A DNA stretch of 64,000 bases from Pseudomonas reactans. GTDB taxonomy: Bacteria > Pseudomonadota > Gammaproteobacteria > Pseudomonadales > Pseudomonadaceae. The notes beneath the pieces are model-generated. The model was not told where the DNA came from. It ran no database searches and saw only the letters and a program-made list of their open reading frames with translations. How positions within the stretch are numbered: position 1 is the first letter of the stretch; each line of letters opens with the position of its first letter. The translations under genes were made by a program, and so were the position numbers. This document shows positions 1 to 11,051 of the stretch, one piece after another. The DNA is taken from positions 56,237 to 120,236 of the forward strand of contig NZ_JACAPG010000012.1 of assembly GCF_013385825.1 (NCBI RefSeq), written 5' to 3'.

Positions 1-153
1 CTGGATGGGGGGCATCTGTTGTTTTATCTGGTCGAGTGGGTGCGTGGTCGCCCCTTGTCGGATCGGGTGCAGGGTTGGGGGATACAGATCGGTATCAGTT
101 TGGTGGTCGGGGTGATGTTATTAGCCTTGGTCAACGATCTGGGTCGACTGTAA
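1..153 (+). CDS. rseP: Site-2 protease RseP, 3' end only
   Basis: The window opens inside this gene: the frame from base 1 reads LDGGHLLFYLVEWVRGRPLS and stops at TAA. LDGG is the conserved second metal-ligand motif of the M50 intramembrane proteases, and it is followed by a hydrophobic last membrane segment (about residues 28-44 of the fragment). In the family, RseP cuts the anti-sigma factor RseA/MucA in the inner membrane and so releases the envelope-stress sigma factor. Its position directly before bamA is the usual Pseudomonas order. Only the last 50 codons are visible. Confidence 0.9.
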   Translation: MDGGHLLFYLVEWVRGRPLSDRVQGWGIQIGISLVVGVMLLALVNDLGRL

Positions 154-173
154 CGCTTCGCTGAATTGCGAAT

Positions 174-192
174 CTGCCGCATTTTGCGGCAG
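174..192 (+). terminator. Hairpin between rseP and bamA
   Basis: A perfect 7-bp stem (CTGCCGC / GCGGCAG) with a 5-nt loop is followed by the weak T-rich stretch TTTGTTTA. It lies between the rseP stop and the bamA ribosome binding site. It could be a weak terminator or attenuator that lowers read-through into bamA; the T-run is poor, so function is uncertain. Confidence 0.5.
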
Positions 193-227
193 TTTGTTTA
201 TTGCCAGTTGGAATAAGAAAGGACTTC

Positions 228-2615
228 ATGAAACGTCTGCTGCTAACTGCGGTTCTCACCGTATTGATGATCGCCGAAGTTCACGCCGAGTCCTTCACCA
301 TCTCCGATATTCGCGTCAACGGCCTCCAGCGGGTTTCCGCGGGTAGCGTCTTTGGTGCATTACCGTTGAACGTCGGTGAACAGGCTGATGACCGTCGCCT
401 GGTGGAATCCACTCGTGCGCTGTTCAAAACCGGTTTCTTTCAAGACATCCAACTGGGTCGCGAAGGCAACGTCCTGGTCATCACCGTGGTCGAGCGACCT
501 TCCGTCGCCAGTATCGAGATCGAAGGCAACAAGGCGATCTCTACTGAAGACCTGATGAAAGGTCTGAAACAGTCCGGCCTGGCCGAAGGCGAGATCTTCC
601 AACGCGCCACCCTCGAAGGTGTGCGTAACGAGTTGCAACGCCAGTACGTTGCCCAGGGTCGCTACTCCGCCACCGTGGAAACGGAAGTGGTGCCGCAGCC
701 GCGTAACCGTGTCGGCCTCAAGGTCAACATCAACGAAGGCACCGTGGCGGCGATTCAGCACATCAACGTGGTGGGTAACACCAAGTTCGCTGATGAAGAC
801 CTGATCGACCTGTTCGAACTCAAGACCACCAACTGGTTGTCGTTCTTCAAGAACGATGACAAGTACGCCCGTGAAAAGCTTTCCGGTGACCTGGAGCGCC
901 TGCGTTCCTACTACCTGGACCGTGGCTATATCAACATGGATATCGCTTCGACCCAGGTGTCCATCACCCCGGACAAGAAGCACGTCTACATCACCGTCAA
1001 CGTCAACGAAGGCGAGAAGTACAAGGTTCGTGACGTAAAACTGAGTGGCGACCTGAAAGTACCTGAAGACCAGGTCAAGGCGCTGCTGTTGGTGCAGAAG
1101 GACCAGGTGTTCTCGCGCAAGCTGATGACCACGACTTCCGAACTGATCACCCGCCGCCTGGGTAACGAAGGCTACACCTTCGCCAACGTCAACGGCGTGC
1201 CGACACCCCATGATGATGACCACACCGTGGACATCACCTTCGTGGTCGATCCAGGCAAGCGTGCTTACGTAAACCGTATCAACTTCCGCGGCAACACCAA
1301 GTCTGCGGACGAAGTGCTGCGTCGCGAAATGCGCCAGATGGAAGGTGGCTGGGCGTCGACTTACCTGATCGACCAGTCCAAGACCCGTCTTGAACGCCTG
1401 GGCTTCTTCAAGGAAGTCAACGTCGAAACCCCGGCCGTACCGGGTGTTGATGACCAGGTTGACGTGAACTACGCCGTGGAAGAGCAGGCGTCGGGTTCCA
1501 TCACCGCCAGCGTCGGTTTCGCCCAGAGTGCCGGTTTGATCCTCGGTGGTTCGATCACCCAGAACAACTTCCTGGGTACCGGTAACCGCGTGTCCATCGG
1601 CCTGACTCGAAGCGAATACCAGAGCCGATACAACTTCGGTTACACCGACCCCTACTGGACTGCTGACGGTGTGAGCCTGGGCTACAACGCCTTCTACCGC
1701 ACCACCGACTACAAAGACCTCGACGTTGACGTTGCAAGCTATGCGATCGACAGCCTCGGCGCCGGTGTGAACATCGGTTACCCGATCAGCGAAACTTCCC
1801 GTCTGACGTTCGGCCTGACTGCACAGCAGGATGAGATCAAGACCGGTGTGTACACCGTGGATGAGATCTTCGACTTTACCCGTCGTGAAGGTGACAAGTT
1901 CCTGAACTTCAAGGCGTCTGCCGGCTGGTCCGAGTCGACCCTGAACAAAGGTGTACTGGCGACCCGTGGTCATTCCCAGAGCCTGACCCTGGAAACCACC
2001 ACGCCAGGCAGCGACCTGTCGTTCTTCAAGCTCGACTACCGTGGCCAGTTGTTCACGCCGTTGAGCGACAACTACACCATGCGCCTGCACACTGAACTGG
2101 GTTATGGCGATGGTTATGGTTCCACCAATGGTCTACCGTTCTACGAGAACTACTACGCGGGTGGCTTCAACTCCGTACGTGGTTTCAAAGACAGCACCTT
2201 GGGCCCGCGTGGTACGCCAAGCCGTGGTGTTGGCATAACCGGTAACCAGGGCACTGTGGCGGATTCGGACAACGACCCGTTGCCGTTCGGTGGTAACGTG
2301 TTGATCCAAGGTGGTGCGGAGATTCTGTTCCCACTGCCATTCGTGAAAGATCAGCGTTCCCTGCGGACTTCGGTCTTCTGGGACGTGGGTAACGTGTTCG
2401 ACTCCAAGTGCGAGCAGATCCGTAACCCGAGCGGTGTGAAGTCCAACACCCAGTGCAACGATGTGAGCCTGAGCAACCTGGCAAGCTCCGTGGGTGTGGG
2501 TGTGACCTGGGTGACTGCGCTTGGCCCATTGAGCTTTGCTCTGGCCATGCCGATCAAGAAACCGGATAACGCTGAAACCCAGATTTTCCAATTCTCCCTC
2601 GGCCAGACGTTCTAA
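228..2615 (+). CDS. bamA: Outer membrane protein assembly factor BamA
   Basis: BamA is the 16-strand barrel core of the BAM complex and inserts beta-barrel proteins into the outer membrane. I chose ATG 228 (795 aa) because it follows an AAGAAAGGA ribosome binding site and starts a signal peptide (MKRLLLTAVLTVLMIAEVHA, cleaved about residue 20); a TTG 27 bases upstream keeps the frame open but has no such support. Five POTRA domains occupy roughly residues 21-420 and the Omp85 barrel the rest. The conserved VRGF motif of barrel strand 16/loop 6 is near residue 652, and the protein ends in phenylalanine, as expected for an outer-membrane barrel. Its neighbours rseP and skp are also part of outer-membrane biogenesis. 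Identification is firm. Confidence 0.97.
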   Translation: MKRLLLTAVLTVLMIAEVHAESFTISDIRVNGLQRVSAGSVFGALPLNVGEQADDRRLVESTRALFKTGFFQDIQLGREGNVLVITVVERPSVASIEIEGNKAISTEDLMKGLKQSGLAEGEIFQRATLEGVRNELQRQYVAQGRYSATVETEVVPQPRNRVGLKVNINEGTVAAIQHINVVGNTKFADEDLIDLFELKTTNWLSFFKNDDKYAREKLSGDLERLRSYYLDRGYINMDIASTQVSITPDKKHVYITVNVNEGEKYKVRDVKLSGDLKVPEDQVKALLLVQKDQVFSRKLMTTTSELITRRLGNEGYTFANVNGVPTPHDDDHTVDITFVVDPGKRAYVNRINFRGNTKSADEVLRREMRQMEGGWASTYLIDQSKTRLERLGFFKEVNVETPAVPGVDDQVDVNYAVEEQASGSITASVGFAQSAGLILGGSITQNNFLGTGNRVSIGLTRSEYQSRYNFGYTDPYWTADGVSLGYNAFYRTTDYKDLDVDVASYAIDSLGAGVNIGYPISETSRLTFGLTAQQDEIKTGVYTVDEIFDFTRREGDKFLNFKASAGWSESTLNKGVLATRGHSQSLTLETTTPGSDLSFFKLDYRGQLFTPLSDNYTMRLHTELGYGDGYGSTNGLPFYENYYAGGFNSVRGFKDSTLGPRGTPSRGVGITGNQGTVADSDNDPLPFGGNVLIQGGAEILFPLPFVKDQRSLRTSVFWDVGNVFDSKCEQIRNPSGVKSNTQCNDVSLSNLASSVGVGVTWVTALGPLSFALAMPIKKPDNAETQIFQFSLGQTF

Positions 2616-2660
2616 GCGTCTGACCCAAGATAACGACAACGGATTCTGTAGGAGTACATC

Positions 2661-3164
2661 GTGCGTAAGTTGACTCAATTGGTTCTGCTGGCCACCGTGC
2701 TGGTAACCACCCCGGCCTTCGCCGAAATGAAAATCGCCGTCCTGAACTATCAGATGGCCCTGCTGGAATCCGATGCGGCCAAGAAGTACGCCGTGGATGC
2801 CGAGAAGAAGTTCGGTCCGCAACTGACCAAGCTCAAGACGCTGGAAAGCAGCGCCAAGGGCATCCAGGATCGCCTGGTAGCCGGTGGTGACAAGATGCAG
2901 CAAGGCGAGCGCGAGCGTCTGGAGCTTGAATTCAAGCAAAAGGCCCGTGACTACCAGTTCCAGTCCAAGGAACTGAACGAAGCCAAGGCTGTTGCTGACC
3001 GTGAAATGCTGAAACAACTGAAGCCGAAACTCGACAGCGCTGTGGAAGAAGTCATCAAGAAAGGTGCCTTTGACCTGGTGTTCGAGCGTGGCGCTGTGAT
3101 CGACGTCAAGCCTCAATACGACATCACCCGTCAGGTGATCGAGCGCATGAACCAGCTGAAGTAA
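2661..3164 (+). CDS. skp: Periplasmic chaperone Skp/OmpH
   Basis: This 167-aa protein holds unfolded outer-membrane proteins in the periplasm and hands them to the BAM complex. It starts at GTG 2661, placed after a TAGGAG ribosome binding site. A signal peptide (MRKLTQLVLLATVLVTTPAFA) is followed by MKIAVLNYQMAL, typical of the family. The middle (about residues 45-125) is charged and helical with long Lys/Glu/Gln stretches, matching the coiled-coil tentacles of Skp. It lies 45 bases after bamA and 3 bases before lpxD, so it is probably cotranscribed with both. Confidence 0.93.
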   Translation: MRKLTQLVLLATVLVTTPAFAEMKIAVLNYQMALLESDAAKKYAVDAEKKFGPQLTKLKTLESSAKGIQDRLVAGGDKMQQGERERLELEFKQKARDYQFQSKELNEAKAVADREMLKQLKPKLDSAVEEVIKKGAFDLVFERGAVIDVKPQYDITRQVIERMNQLK

Positions 3165-3167
3165 GCC

Positions 3168-4223
3168 ATGACCGCGACTATCAAGCTCGGCGAGTTGGCC
3201 GAGTTCCTGGGAGCCACCTTGTGTGGCTCCCCGGAGAAGGAAATCACTGGGCTAGCCACCTTGCAGGAGGCTGGCCCAGCTCAGTTGAGCTTCCTCGCAA
3301 ACCCCCAATACCGTAAATACCTGATCGACAGCCAAGCCGCAGCCGTGTTGCTGAAGGCCGCTGACGCCGAAGGGTTTGCCGGGGATGCGCTGGTGGTAGC
3401 CGACCCGTATCTGGCTTATGCACGGGTGTCGCACCTGTTCGATCCGAAACCCAAGGCTGCCAGCGGTATTCATCCATCGGCGGTTATTGCTGATGATGCG
3501 CAGGTTGATCCAGCGGCCAGTATCGGTGCGTTTGCGGTGATCGAAAGTGGCGCACGCATTGCGGCGGGCGTAACGGTTGGTGCCCATTGCTTTATCGGTG
3601 CGCGCTGCGAGATCGGTGCTGACGGTTGGCTGGCTCCGCGTGTAACCCTGTACCACGACGTGCGTATTGGTGAGCGTGTGGTCATCCAGTCGGGTGCCGT
3701 GATTGGCGGTGAAGGCTTCGGTTTTGCCAATGCCAAGGGTATCTGGAACAAGATTGCCCAGGTCGGCGGCGTATTGATCGGCGACGACGTGGAGATCGGC
3801 GTGAATACCGCTGTCGATCGGGGGGCTCTGGCCGATACCGTGATCGGCAATGGCGTGAAGCTCGACAACCAGATCCAGATCGCCCACAACGTGCAGATTG
3901 GCGATCACACCGCCATGGCGGCCTGCGTGGGTATCTCCGGCAGCACCAAGATCGGCAAGCATTGCATGCTCGCCGGTGGCGTAGGGCTGGTGGGGCATAT
4001 CGATATTTGCGACAACGTCTTTATCACCGGCATGACCATGGTCACCCACTCGATCACCGAGCCAGGCGCCTATTCTTCCGGTACCGCCATGCAGCCCGCG
4101 GCTGAATGGCGCAAGAGTGCAGCACGGTTGAGGCAGCTCGACGACATGGCTCGACGTCTCAAACAGCTGGAAAAGCGTGTTGGGGACGTGACCCCTGGCG
4201 GTAATGCTTCATCAGAAGGCTGA
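3168..4223 (+). CDS. lpxD: UDP-3-O-(3-hydroxyacyl)glucosamine N-acyltransferase LpxD
   Basis: LpxD adds the second acyl chain (N-linked) in lipid A synthesis, using acyl-ACP as donor, in the cytoplasm. The 351-aa protein has the N-terminal uridine-binding domain (about 1-100), then a left-handed parallel beta helix made of hexapeptide repeats (about 105-310), and a C-terminal helical tail ending in [19 protein letters not shown]. The [22 protein letters not shown] stretch contains the expected catalytic histidine. It sits in the conserved skp-lpxD-fabZ-lpxA-lpxB order. Confidence 0.96.
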   Translation: MTATIKLGELAEFLGATLCGSPEKEITGLATLQEAGPAQLSFLANPQYRKYLIDSQAAAVLLKAADAEGFAGDALVVADPYLAYARVSHLFDPKPKAASGIHPSAVIADDAQVDPAASIGAFAVIESGARIAAGVTVGAHCFIGARCEIGADGWLAPRVTLYHDVRIGERVVIQSGAVIGGEGFGFANAKGIWNKIAQVGGVLIGDDVEIGVNTAVDRGALADTVIGNGVKLDNQIQIAHNVQIGDHTAMAACVGISGSTKIGKHCMLAGGVGLVGHIDICDNVFITGMTMVTHSITEPGAYSSGTAMQPAAEWRKSAARLRQLDDMARRLKQLEKRVGDVTPGGNASSEG

Positions 4224-4334
4224 TACCATTTCCATATCAAGTGTGCACAGCCGCTAGACTGCCTCCTTGATTTGCTAGCGGGGCGTGCTTTTAGTTCGCC
4301 CGCCCCCAATCTTTATTACAGGCTTCCCCCCGAA

Positions 4335-4775
4335 ATGATGGACATCAACGAGATTCGCGAATACCTGCCTCACCGTTACCCGTTCCTGCTGGTGGACCGC
4401 GTAGTGGACCTCAACATCGAGGAAAAGCGCATTCGTGCCTACAAGAATGTCAGCATCAACGAACCGTTCTTCAATGGTCACTTTCCTGCGCATCCAATCA
4501 TGCCGGGCGTGTTGATCATCGAAGCGATGGCCCAGGCTGCCGGTATCCTTGGTTTCAAAATGCTCGACCTCAAGCCTGCCGACGGCACGCTTTATTATTT
4601 CGTGGGCTCCGACAAGTTGCGTTTCCGCAACCCGGTGACCCCGGGTGACCAGTTGATCCTGGAAGCCAAGTTCATCAGCTGCAAGCGCCAGATCTGGAAG
4701 TTCGAATGCCAGGCCTCGGTGGACGGCAAGCCGGTGTGCTCCGCCGAGATCATCTGTGCGGAACGCAAACTATGA
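4335..4775 (+). CDS. fabZ: (3R)-hydroxyacyl-ACP dehydratase FabZ
   Basis: FabZ dehydrates 3-hydroxyacyl-ACP in fatty acid elongation and so competes with LpxA/LpxD for the same substrate pool. The chosen start [20 protein letters not shown] gives 146 aa, the usual length; the frame is open further upstream but the extra 21 residues do not look like FabZ. The hotdog-fold active site is seen in [20 protein letters not shown], with catalytic His49 and Glu63. No strong ribosome binding site precedes the start. The stop overlaps the lpxA ATG by 4 bases, which suggests translational coupling. Confidence 0.95.
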   Translation: MMDINEIREYLPHRYPFLLVDRVVDLNIEEKRIRAYKNVSINEPFFNGHFPAHPIMPGVLIIEAMAQAAGILGFKMLDLKPADGTLYYFVGSDKLRFRNPVTPGDQLILEAKFISCKRQIWKFECQASVDGKPVCSAEIICAERKL

Positions 4776-5548
4776 GTTTGATTGACCCTCGCGCAATCAT
4801 CGATCCGTCGGCCGTTCTGGCCGCCGACGTTGAGGTCGGCCCCTGGTCGATCATCGGCGCAGGTGTGGAAATCGGCGAGGGGACTGTCATCGGGCCGCAC
4901 GTGATCCTCAAAGGTCCGACCCGCATTGGCAAACACAATCGCATCTACCAGTTCTCCTCGGTAGGTGAAGACACCCCGGACATGAAGTACAAGGGTGAAG
5001 AGACGCGCCTGGTAATCGGTGATCACAACATCATCCGTGAAGGCGTGACCATTCACCGTGGCACCGTTCAGGATCGTGCCGAGACCACCCTGGGTGATCA
5101 CAACCTGGTCATGGCCTACGCGCACATCGGCCACGACAGTGTCATCGGCAACCACTGCATCCTGGTCAACAACACTGCATTGGCCGGACATGTGCATGTT
5201 GATGATTGGGCGATCCTGTCCGGCTTCACCCTGGTGCATCAGTACTGCCATATCGGCGCCCACAGCTTTTCCGGAATGGGCACCGCCATTGGCAAGGATG
5301 TTCCGGCGTTCGTCACGGTATTCGGCAATCCGGCGGAAGCGCGCAGCATGAACTTCGAAGGCATGCGCCGTCGTGGGTTCAGCGAAGACGCCATCCATGC
5401 CCTGCGCCGTGCCTACAAGGTGGTTTACCGCCAAGGGCTCACGGTTGACCAGGCATTGACCCAATTGGCCGAGCCGGCAGCGTTGTTCCCGGAAGTCGCG
5501 GTGTTCCGTGACTCGATCCAGGCGTCGACTCGCGGCATCACCCGCTAA
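4772..5548 (+). CDS. lpxA: Acyl-ACP--UDP-GlcNAc O-acyltransferase LpxA
   Basis: LpxA does the first step of lipid A synthesis, acylating UDP-GlcNAc. I start it at the ATG that overlaps the fabZ stop, giving 258 aa. The N-terminal two thirds are hexapeptide repeats of a left-handed beta helix, and the C-terminal third is helical. His121 in AYAHIGHDS matches the catalytic histidine. Met169 in [13 protein letters not shown] sits where P. aeruginosa LpxA has its hydrocarbon-ruler methionine, so the enzyme should prefer a 10-carbon hydroxyacyl chain (inference from that family knowledge). lpxB follows after 2 bases. Confidence 0.96.
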   Translation: MSLIDPRAIIDPSAVLAADVEVGPWSIIGAGVEIGEGTVIGPHVILKGPTRIGKHNRIYQFSSVGEDTPDMKYKGEETRLVIGDHNIIREGVTIHRGTVQDRAETTLGDHNLVMAYAHIGHDSVIGNHCILVNNTALAGHVHVDDWAILSGFTLVHQYCHIGAHSFSGMGTAIGKDVPAFVTVFGNPAEARSMNFEGMRRRGFSEDAIHALRRAYKVVYRQGLTVDQALTQLAEPAALFPEVAVFRDSIQASTRGITR

Positions 5549-5550
5549 TC

Positions 5551-6690
5551 ATGGCTAATCTGCGTATCGCGCTGGTAGCCGGGGAAGCTTCCGGTGACAT
5601 TCTGGGCGCAGGTCTTATGCGGGCCCTCAAGGCCCAGCATCCGGCGGTTGAATTCATCGGTGTCGGCGGTCCGCTGATGCAGGCTGAAGGGCTCACGTCC
5701 TACTTTCCCATGGAGCGCCTGTCGGTCATGGGGTTGGTCGAGGTGCTGGGTCGCCTGCGCGAGCTGCTGGCCCGTCGCAAGCTGCTGATTCAGACCCTGA
5801 TCGAAGAAAAGCCCGACGTGTTCATCGGCATCGACGCGCCAGACTTCACCCTCAATATCGAACTCAAGTTGCGTCAGGCCGGGATCAAGACCGTGCATTA
5901 CGTCAGCCCGTCCGTGTGGGCGTGGCGGCAGAAGCGCGTGCTGAAGATCCGCGAAGGCTGCGATCTGATGCTGACACTGCTGCCGTTCGAGGCCAGGTTC
6001 TACGAAGAGAAGGGCGTGCCGGTACGGTTTGTCGGGCATACCCTGGCGGACACGATTCCGTTGCAGGCTGACCGCGCCGCCGCGCGTGCCGAACTGGGCT
6101 TGCCCGACGGCCCGTTGGTCGCGCTGATGCCGGGCAGTCGTGGTGGCGAAGTTGGCCGCCTGGCCTCTGTATTCTTCGATGCCGCCGAGCGTCTGCAAGC
6201 GTTGAAACCAGGGATACGTTTCGTGCTGCCTTGCGCGAGCCCGCAGCGTCGCGCGCAGATCGAAACGCTGCTGGAAGGTCGCAATCTGCCGTTGACCTTG
6301 CTCGACGGCCAGTCGCACCTCGCCCTGGCGGCCTGTGATGCGGTGCTGATCGCTTCGGGGACGGCTACCCTGGAAGCTTTGCTGTACAAGCGCCCAATGG
6401 TGGTGGCCTACCGCCTGGCGCCGCTGACCTTCTGGATCCTCAAGCGCATGGTCAAAAGCCCTTACATCTCCCTGCCCAATCTGCTGGCCCAACGCCTGTT
6501 GGTGCCGGAGTTGTTGCAGGACGATGCAACGCCTGAGGCCCTTGCGCAAACCCTACTACCCTTGATCGATGGCGGCGAAGAACAGACCCGCGGTTTCGAC
6601 GACATCCATCGCATATTGCGTCGTGATGCCTCGAACCAGGCGGCAGACGCCGTGTTGACCTTGATCGGCCAGAAACAGGAAACCTTATGA
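5551..6690 (+). CDS. lpxB: Lipid-A-disaccharide synthase LpxB
   Basis: LpxB joins UDP-2,3-diacylglucosamine and lipid X into the lipid A disaccharide on the inner face of the inner membrane. The 379-aa protein begins [20 protein letters not shown], the GT19 family signature. It also shows [36 protein letters not shown], the [10 protein letters not shown] nucleotide-binding loop and the [20 protein letters not shown] donor-site region. The last 4 bases overlap rnhB (ATGA). Confidence 0.96.
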   Translation: MANLRIALVAGEASGDILGAGLMRALKAQHPAVEFIGVGGPLMQAEGLTSYFPMERLSVMGLVEVLGRLRELLARRKLLIQTLIEEKPDVFIGIDAPDFTLNIELKLRQAGIKTVHYVSPSVWAWRQKRVLKIREGCDLMLTLLPFEARFYEEKGVPVRFVGHTLADTIPLQADRAAARAELGLPDGPLVALMPGSRGGEVGRLASVFFDAAERLQALKPGIRFVLPCASPQRRAQIETLLEGRNLPLTLLDGQSHLALAACDAVLIASGTATLEALLYKRPMVVAYRLAPLTFWILKRMVKSPYISLPNLLAQRLLVPELLQDDATPEALAQTLLPLIDGGEEQTRGFDDIHRILRRDASNQAADAVLTLIGQKQETL

Positions 6691-7319
6691 CGACGCAAAT
6701 GGGCCTGGATTTCAGCCTGGTTGCCGAAGCCCATGAACTGGTCGCCGGTGTCGACGAAGTCGGGCGTGGACCTTTGTGCGGTGCCGTGGTCACGGCCGCG
6801 GTGATCCTCGATCCGAACCGCCCGATCCTCGGCCTCAATGACTCGAAGAAACTCACCGAGGCGCGCCGTGAAAAGCTTTACGACGAGATCATCGAAAAAG
6901 CCCTGAGCTGGCATATCGCCCGGGCTGAAGTCGAAGAAATCGACGAACTGAACATTCTCCACGCCACGATGCTCGCGATGCAGCGTGCGGTTGAAGGCCT
7001 GCACATCACCCCCAAAATGGCGATGATCGACGGTAACCGTTGCCCCAAGCTGGCCATGCCTTCTGAGGCGGTGGTGAAGGGTGATAGCAAGGTGCCCGCC
7101 ATCGCCGCCGCCTCGATCCTCGCCAAAGTCAGTCGTGATCGTGAAATGGCCGCATTCGAATTGATCTATCCCGGCTATGGCATTGGCGGGCATAAAGGTT
7201 ATCCGACGCCCGTTCATCTGGAAGCCCTGGCTCGGCTTGGCCCGACGCCGATCCATCGCCGCTCGTTCGCCCCGGTTCGCCAGGCCTACGAGCTGCGCGA
7301 GAGCCTCAACGAGGTGTAG
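6687..7319 (+). CDS. rnhB: Ribonuclease HII
   Basis: RnhB cuts RNA in RNA:DNA hybrids and starts removal of single misincorporated ribonucleotides. The 210-aa frame contains the type 2 signature [16 protein letters not shown] with the first two catalytic acids (Asp-Glu), then ILDPN and [12 protein letters not shown], and later MIDGNRCP and [12 protein letters not shown]. It is translationally coupled to lpxB (4-base overlap) and is the last gene before the hairpin that precedes dnaE. Confidence 0.95.
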   Translation: MTTQMGLDFSLVAEAHELVAGVDEVGRGPLCGAVVTAAVILDPNRPILGLNDSKKLTEARREKLYDEIIEKALSWHIARAEVEEIDELNILHATMLAMQRAVEGLHITPKMAMIDGNRCPKLAMPSEAVVKGDSKVPAIAAASILAKVSRDREMAAFELIYPGYGIGGHKGYPTPVHLEALARLGPTPIHRRSFAPVRQAYELRESLNEV

Positions 7320-7340
7320 CCGCGAGGCTGATGTTTTGCT

Positions 7341-7367
7341 CAAGGCCCGGTACAATCCGGGCCTTGT
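7341..7367 (+). terminator. rnhB terminator hairpin with a promoter-like loop
   Basis: CAAGGCCCGG and CCGGGCCTTG form a perfect 10-bp stem around the 6-nt loop TACAAT, followed by TTGTTTT. It lies between rnhB and dnaE and should end the lpx-rnhB transcript. The loop is also a good -10 hexamer, with a poor -35 (CTGATG) 17 bases upstream, so the same bases may start the dnaE transcript. Confidence 0.7.
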
Positions 7368-7392
7368 TGTTTTCCACGTATAAGAGATCACT

Positions 7393-10300
7393 ATGCCGGC
7401 TTCATTCGTTCACCTACGCCTGCACACTGAATACTCCCTGGTCGACGGCCTGGTACGGATCAAACCGCTGGTCAAAACCCTGGTGGGCATGAACATGCCT
7501 GCGGTCGCGGTGACCGATCAGAACAACATGTGTTCCCTGGTCAAGTTCTACAAGAACGCCATGGGCGCCGGCATCAAGCCGATCTGCGGCGCCGACCTGT
7601 GGCTGTCCAACAAAGATCCGGATAATGCACTTAGCCGCATCAGCCTGTTGGCGATGAACGGCGTGGGTTACCGCAACCTCACTGAACTGATTTCTCGTGG
7701 TTTCATCGACGGCCAGCGCAATGGCTCGATCATCATAGAGCGCGAATGGGTCGCCGAGGCGAGCGAAGGCCTGATCATGCTGTCGGCCGCCAAAGAGGGC
7801 GAGATCGGTATCGCGCTGCTGGGTGGCAATCCTCAAGAAGCCGAAGTACTCGCCAAGGAGTGGATGCAGGTCTTCCCCGATCGTTTCTACCTGGAAGTCC
7901 AGCGCACCAATCGCCCCAACGACGAAGAACACCTGCACGCGGCCGTGGCCTTGGCCGATAAGCTGGGCGCGCCGCTGGTCGCAACCAACGATGTGCGCTT
8001 CATCAAGAAGGAAGATTTCGAGGCCCACGAAACCCGCGTGTGCATCGGCGAAGGCCGGGCCCTGGATGACCCGCGCCGCTCGAAGAACTACAGCGAAGAG
8101 CAGTACCTTAAAAGCGCCGACGAAATGGCCGAGCTGTTCAGCGACCTGCCCGAGGCCCTGGAAAACTCTGTCGAAATCGCCAAGCGCTGCAACATTGAAG
8201 TGAAGCTGGGCAAGCACTTCCTGCCCAACTTCCCGATTCCCGATGGCATGACCATCGACGAGTACTTCCGCAAAGTCTCGTTCGACGGCCTTGAAGAGCG
8301 ACTGACCGTCCTGCTGCCCAAGGACACCACCGAAGATTACGACGCCAAGCGCCAGGTCTACGTCGACCGGCTGAATTTCGAGCTGGATATCATCATCCAG
8401 ATGGGGTTCCCCGGTTACTTCCTGATCGTAATGGACTTTATCCAGTGGGCCAAAAGCAACGGCGTGCCGGTAGGTCCAGGCCGGGGTTCGGGTGCCGGTT
8501 CGCTGGTGGCCTATGTGCAGAAGATTACCGACCTCGACCCGCTGGAATATGACCTGCTGTTTGAACGGTTCCTGAACCCGGAACGGGTTTCCATGCCCGA
8601 CTTCGACGTTGACTTCTGCATGGACGGCCGTGACCGCGTGATCGAATACGTGGCCGAGAAATATGGCCGCAACGCGGTGAGCCAGATTATCACCTTCGGT
8701 TCCATGGCGGCGAAAGCTGTAATCCGTGACGTGGCCCGGGTGCAGGGCAAGTCCTACGGTCTGGCGGACCGTCTGTCGAAGATGATCCCGTTCGAAGTCG
8801 GCATGACCCTGGAAAAAGCCTACGAGCAGGAAGAAATCCTGCGCGACTTCATCAAGGTCGACGAAGAAGCCGCCGAAATCTGGGACATGGCGCGCAAGCT
8901 TGAAGGCGTGGTGCGTAACGTCGGTAAGCACGCCGGTGGTGTGGTGATTGCCCCGACAAAGCTCACCGACTTTTCGCCGATCTACTGCGACGAAGAAGGC
9001 GACGGCCTGGTAACCCAGTTCGACAAGGACGACGTGGAGGCGGCCGGCCTGGTGAAGTTCGACTTCCTCGGGCTGCGGACCCTGACGATCATCGACTGGG
9101 CGCTCAAGACCATCAACCGCGACCGCGCCAAGGTCAACGAAGCGCCGTTGGATATCGCGTTTATCCCGCTGGACGACAAACCGACTTACACCTTGCTGCA
9201 AAAAGCCGAAACCACGGCGGTGTTCCAGCTTGAGTCGCGGGGCATGAAAGAGCTGATCAAAAAGCTCAAGCCCGACTGCCTGGAAGACTTGATCGCACTG
9301 GTGGCCCTGTTCCGTCCGGGTCCGTTGCAATCGGGCATGGTGGACGACTTCATCAACCGTAAGCACGGTCGCGCCGAACTGGCATATCCGCACTCGGACT
9401 ACCAGTACGAAGGCCTCAAGCCAGTATTGGCCCCGACCTACGGCATCATCCTGTATCAAGAACAGGTAATGCAGATCGCCCAGGTGATGGCCGGTTACAC
9501 CCTGGGTGGCGCGGACATGCTGCGTCGAGCCATGGGTAAGAAAAAGCCCGAGGAAATGGCCAAGCAGCGCGGCGGTTTCATCGAAGGTTGCGCCACCAAC
9601 AATATCGACGCGGACCTGGCGGGTAACATCTTCGACCTGGTGGAAAAATTCGCCGGTTATGGCTTCAACAAATCTCACTCCGCCGCCTACGGCCTGGTGT
9701 CGTACCAGACTGCCTGGCTGAAAGCCCACTACCCGGCGCCGTTCATGGCCGCGGTACTCTCGGCGGATATGCACAACACCGACAAGGTCGTGACCTTGAT
9801 CGAGGAAGTGCGCACCATGAAGCTGCGCCTTGACGCGCCGGACGTGAACGCCTCTGAGTTCAAGTTCACAGTGAACGACGAAGGCCGCATTATTTATGGC
9901 CTGGGCGCGATCAAAGGCGTGGGCGAAAGCCCGGTGGAAGCTATCGTCGAAGCGCGTCAGAGTGGGCCGTTCGCCGACCTGTTCGACTTCTGTGCGCGGG
10001 TTGACCTCAAACGCATCAACAAACGGACCCTCGATGGCCTGATCCGCAGCGGCGCACTTGATCGTCTTGGCCCGTATTTCCATGATGAGCCGAAGGCTTA
10101 CCAGGCCAATATCGATCGCAACCGTGCGGTGCTGCTCACCGCGATGGAAGAAGCGATCAAGGCCGCCGAACAGACCGCCCGCACCCATGATAGCGGCCAC
10201 GCCGACCTGTTTGGCGGGTTGTTCGTCGAAGAGGACGCGGACGTCTACGGTAACCACCGCAAGGCCAAGGAGCTGACCCTCAAGGAGCGCCTCAAGGGTG

Positions 10301-10914
10301 AGAAAGACACTTTGGGCCTGTACCTCACCGGTCACCCGATTGATGAATACGAGGGCGAGATCCGCCGTTTCGCCCGTCAGCGCATCATCGACCTGAAGCC
10401 TGCGCGGGATACCCAGACCGTCGCCGGCATGATCATCGCCCTGCGGGTGATGAAGAATAAAAAGGGCGACAAGATGGGGTTCATCACCCTCGACGACCGC
10501 TCGGGCCGCATTGAGGCCTCGCTGTTTGCCGACGCGTTCCATTCTGCGCAGTCGCTGTTGCAGACCGATGCGATGGTGGTGGTGGAAGGGGAGGTCAGCA
10601 ACGATGACTTCTCCGGTGGCCTGCGCCTGCGGATCAAACGGGTGATGAGCATGGAGGATGCGCGCACCAATCTGGCCGAAAGCCTGCGCTTGAAGGTGAA
10701 AACCGAAGCACTCAAGGGCGATCAGCTACGCTGGTTGGGTGATTTGCTCAAGCGCCACCGTGGCGCGTGCCCGGTGACCATGGAGTACACCGGCAGCGAC
10801 GCCAAGGCCATGTTGCAGTTTGGCGAGACTTGGCGAATTGATCCGGCTGATGGCTTGATTCAAGCATTGCGTGACCAGTTCGGCCGTGACAACGTCTTCC
10901 TCCAATACCGTTGA
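7393..10914 (+). CDS. dnaE: DNA polymerase III alpha subunit
   Basis: This is the replicative polymerase subunit, 1173 aa, the normal length for a proteobacterial DnaE. An N-terminal PHP domain begins at [17 protein letters not shown] (about 1-270). The C-family palm carries [15 protein letters not shown] and [20 protein letters not shown], which includes catalytic aspartates (near residues 400-410). Fingers follow, with [25 protein letters not shown], then a helix-hairpin-helix region around 830-900 and an OB fold near 1000-1080 ([25 protein letters not shown]). The gene stands alone between the rnhB hairpin and accA. Confidence 0.98.
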   Translation: MPASFVHLRLHTEYSLVDGLVRIKPLVKTLVGMNMPAVAVTDQNNMCSLVKFYKNAMGAGIKPICGADLWLSNKDPDNALSRISLLAMNGVGYRNLTELISRGFIDGQRNGSIIIEREWVAEASEGLIMLSAAKEGEIGIALLGGNPQEAEVLAKEWMQVFPDRFYLEVQRTNRPNDEEHLHAAVALADKLGAPLVATNDVRFIKKEDFEAHETRVCIGEGRALDDPRRSKNYSEEQYLKSADEMAELFSDLPEALENSVEIAKRCNIEVKLGKHFLPNFPIPDGMTIDEYFRKVSFDGLEERLTVLLPKDTTEDYDAKRQVYVDRLNFELDIIIQMGFPGYFLIVMDFIQWAKSNGVPVGPGRGSGAGSLVAYVQKITDLDPLEYDLLFERFLNPERVSMPDFDVDFCMDGRDRVIEYVAEKYGRNAVSQIITFGSMAAKAVIRDVARVQGKSYGLADRLSKMIPFEVGMTLEKAYEQEEILRDFIKVDEEAAEIWDMARKLEGVVRNVGKHAGGVVIAPTKLTDFSPIYCDEEGDGLVTQFDKDDVEAAGLVKFDFLGLRTLTIIDWALKTINRDRAKVNEAPLDIAFIPLDDKPTYTLLQKAETTAVFQLESRGMKELIKKLKPDCLEDLIALVALFRPGPLQSGMVDDFINRKHGRAELAYPHSDYQYEGLKPVLAPTYGIILYQEQVMQIAQVMAGYTLGGADMLRRAMGKKKPEEMAKQRGGFIEGCATNNIDADLAGNIFDLVEKFAGYGFNKSHSAAYGLVSYQTAWLKAHYPAPFMAAVLSADMHNTDKVVTLIEEVRTMKLRLDAPDVNASEFKFTVNDEGRIIYGLGAIKGVGESPVEAIVEARQSGPFADLFDFCARVDLKRINKRTLDGLIRSGALDRLGPYFHDEPKAYQANIDRNRAVLLTAMEEAIKAAEQTARTHDSGHADLFGGLFVEEDADVYGNHRKAKELTLKERLKGEKDTLGLYLTGHPIDEYEGEIRRFARQRIIDLKPARDTQTVAGMIIALRVMKNKKGDKMGFITLDDRSGRIEASLFADAFHSAQSLLQTDAMVVVEGEVSNDDFSGGLRLRIKRVMSMEDARTNLAESLRLKVKTEALKGDQLRWLGDLLKRHRGACPVTMEYTGSDAKAMLQFGETWRIDPADGLIQALRDQFGRDNVFLQYR

Positions 10915-11051
10915 CGGTCAGGCAGTCCTAACAGCCTGATCTCGACTGAACATTTAATCTCGACCTAAACGCGCCTCTCCCTTAAGGTAGGGCGCGAATA
11001 GACAACCGGCTGGCCAGGCACTCCCTGGCCGTCGACCCAAGACGGACGCTT

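Noticed and set aside
360..2090. Long open frame (576 codons) on the minus strand opposite bamA
   Set aside because: It is the antisense shadow of a high-GC gene; the protein has no family features and bamA is certain.
7414..10542. Open frame of over 1000 codons on the minus strand opposite dnaE
   Set aside because: Same cause: GC-rich third positions of dnaE remove stops from the antisense frame. No ribosome binding site or domain is seen.
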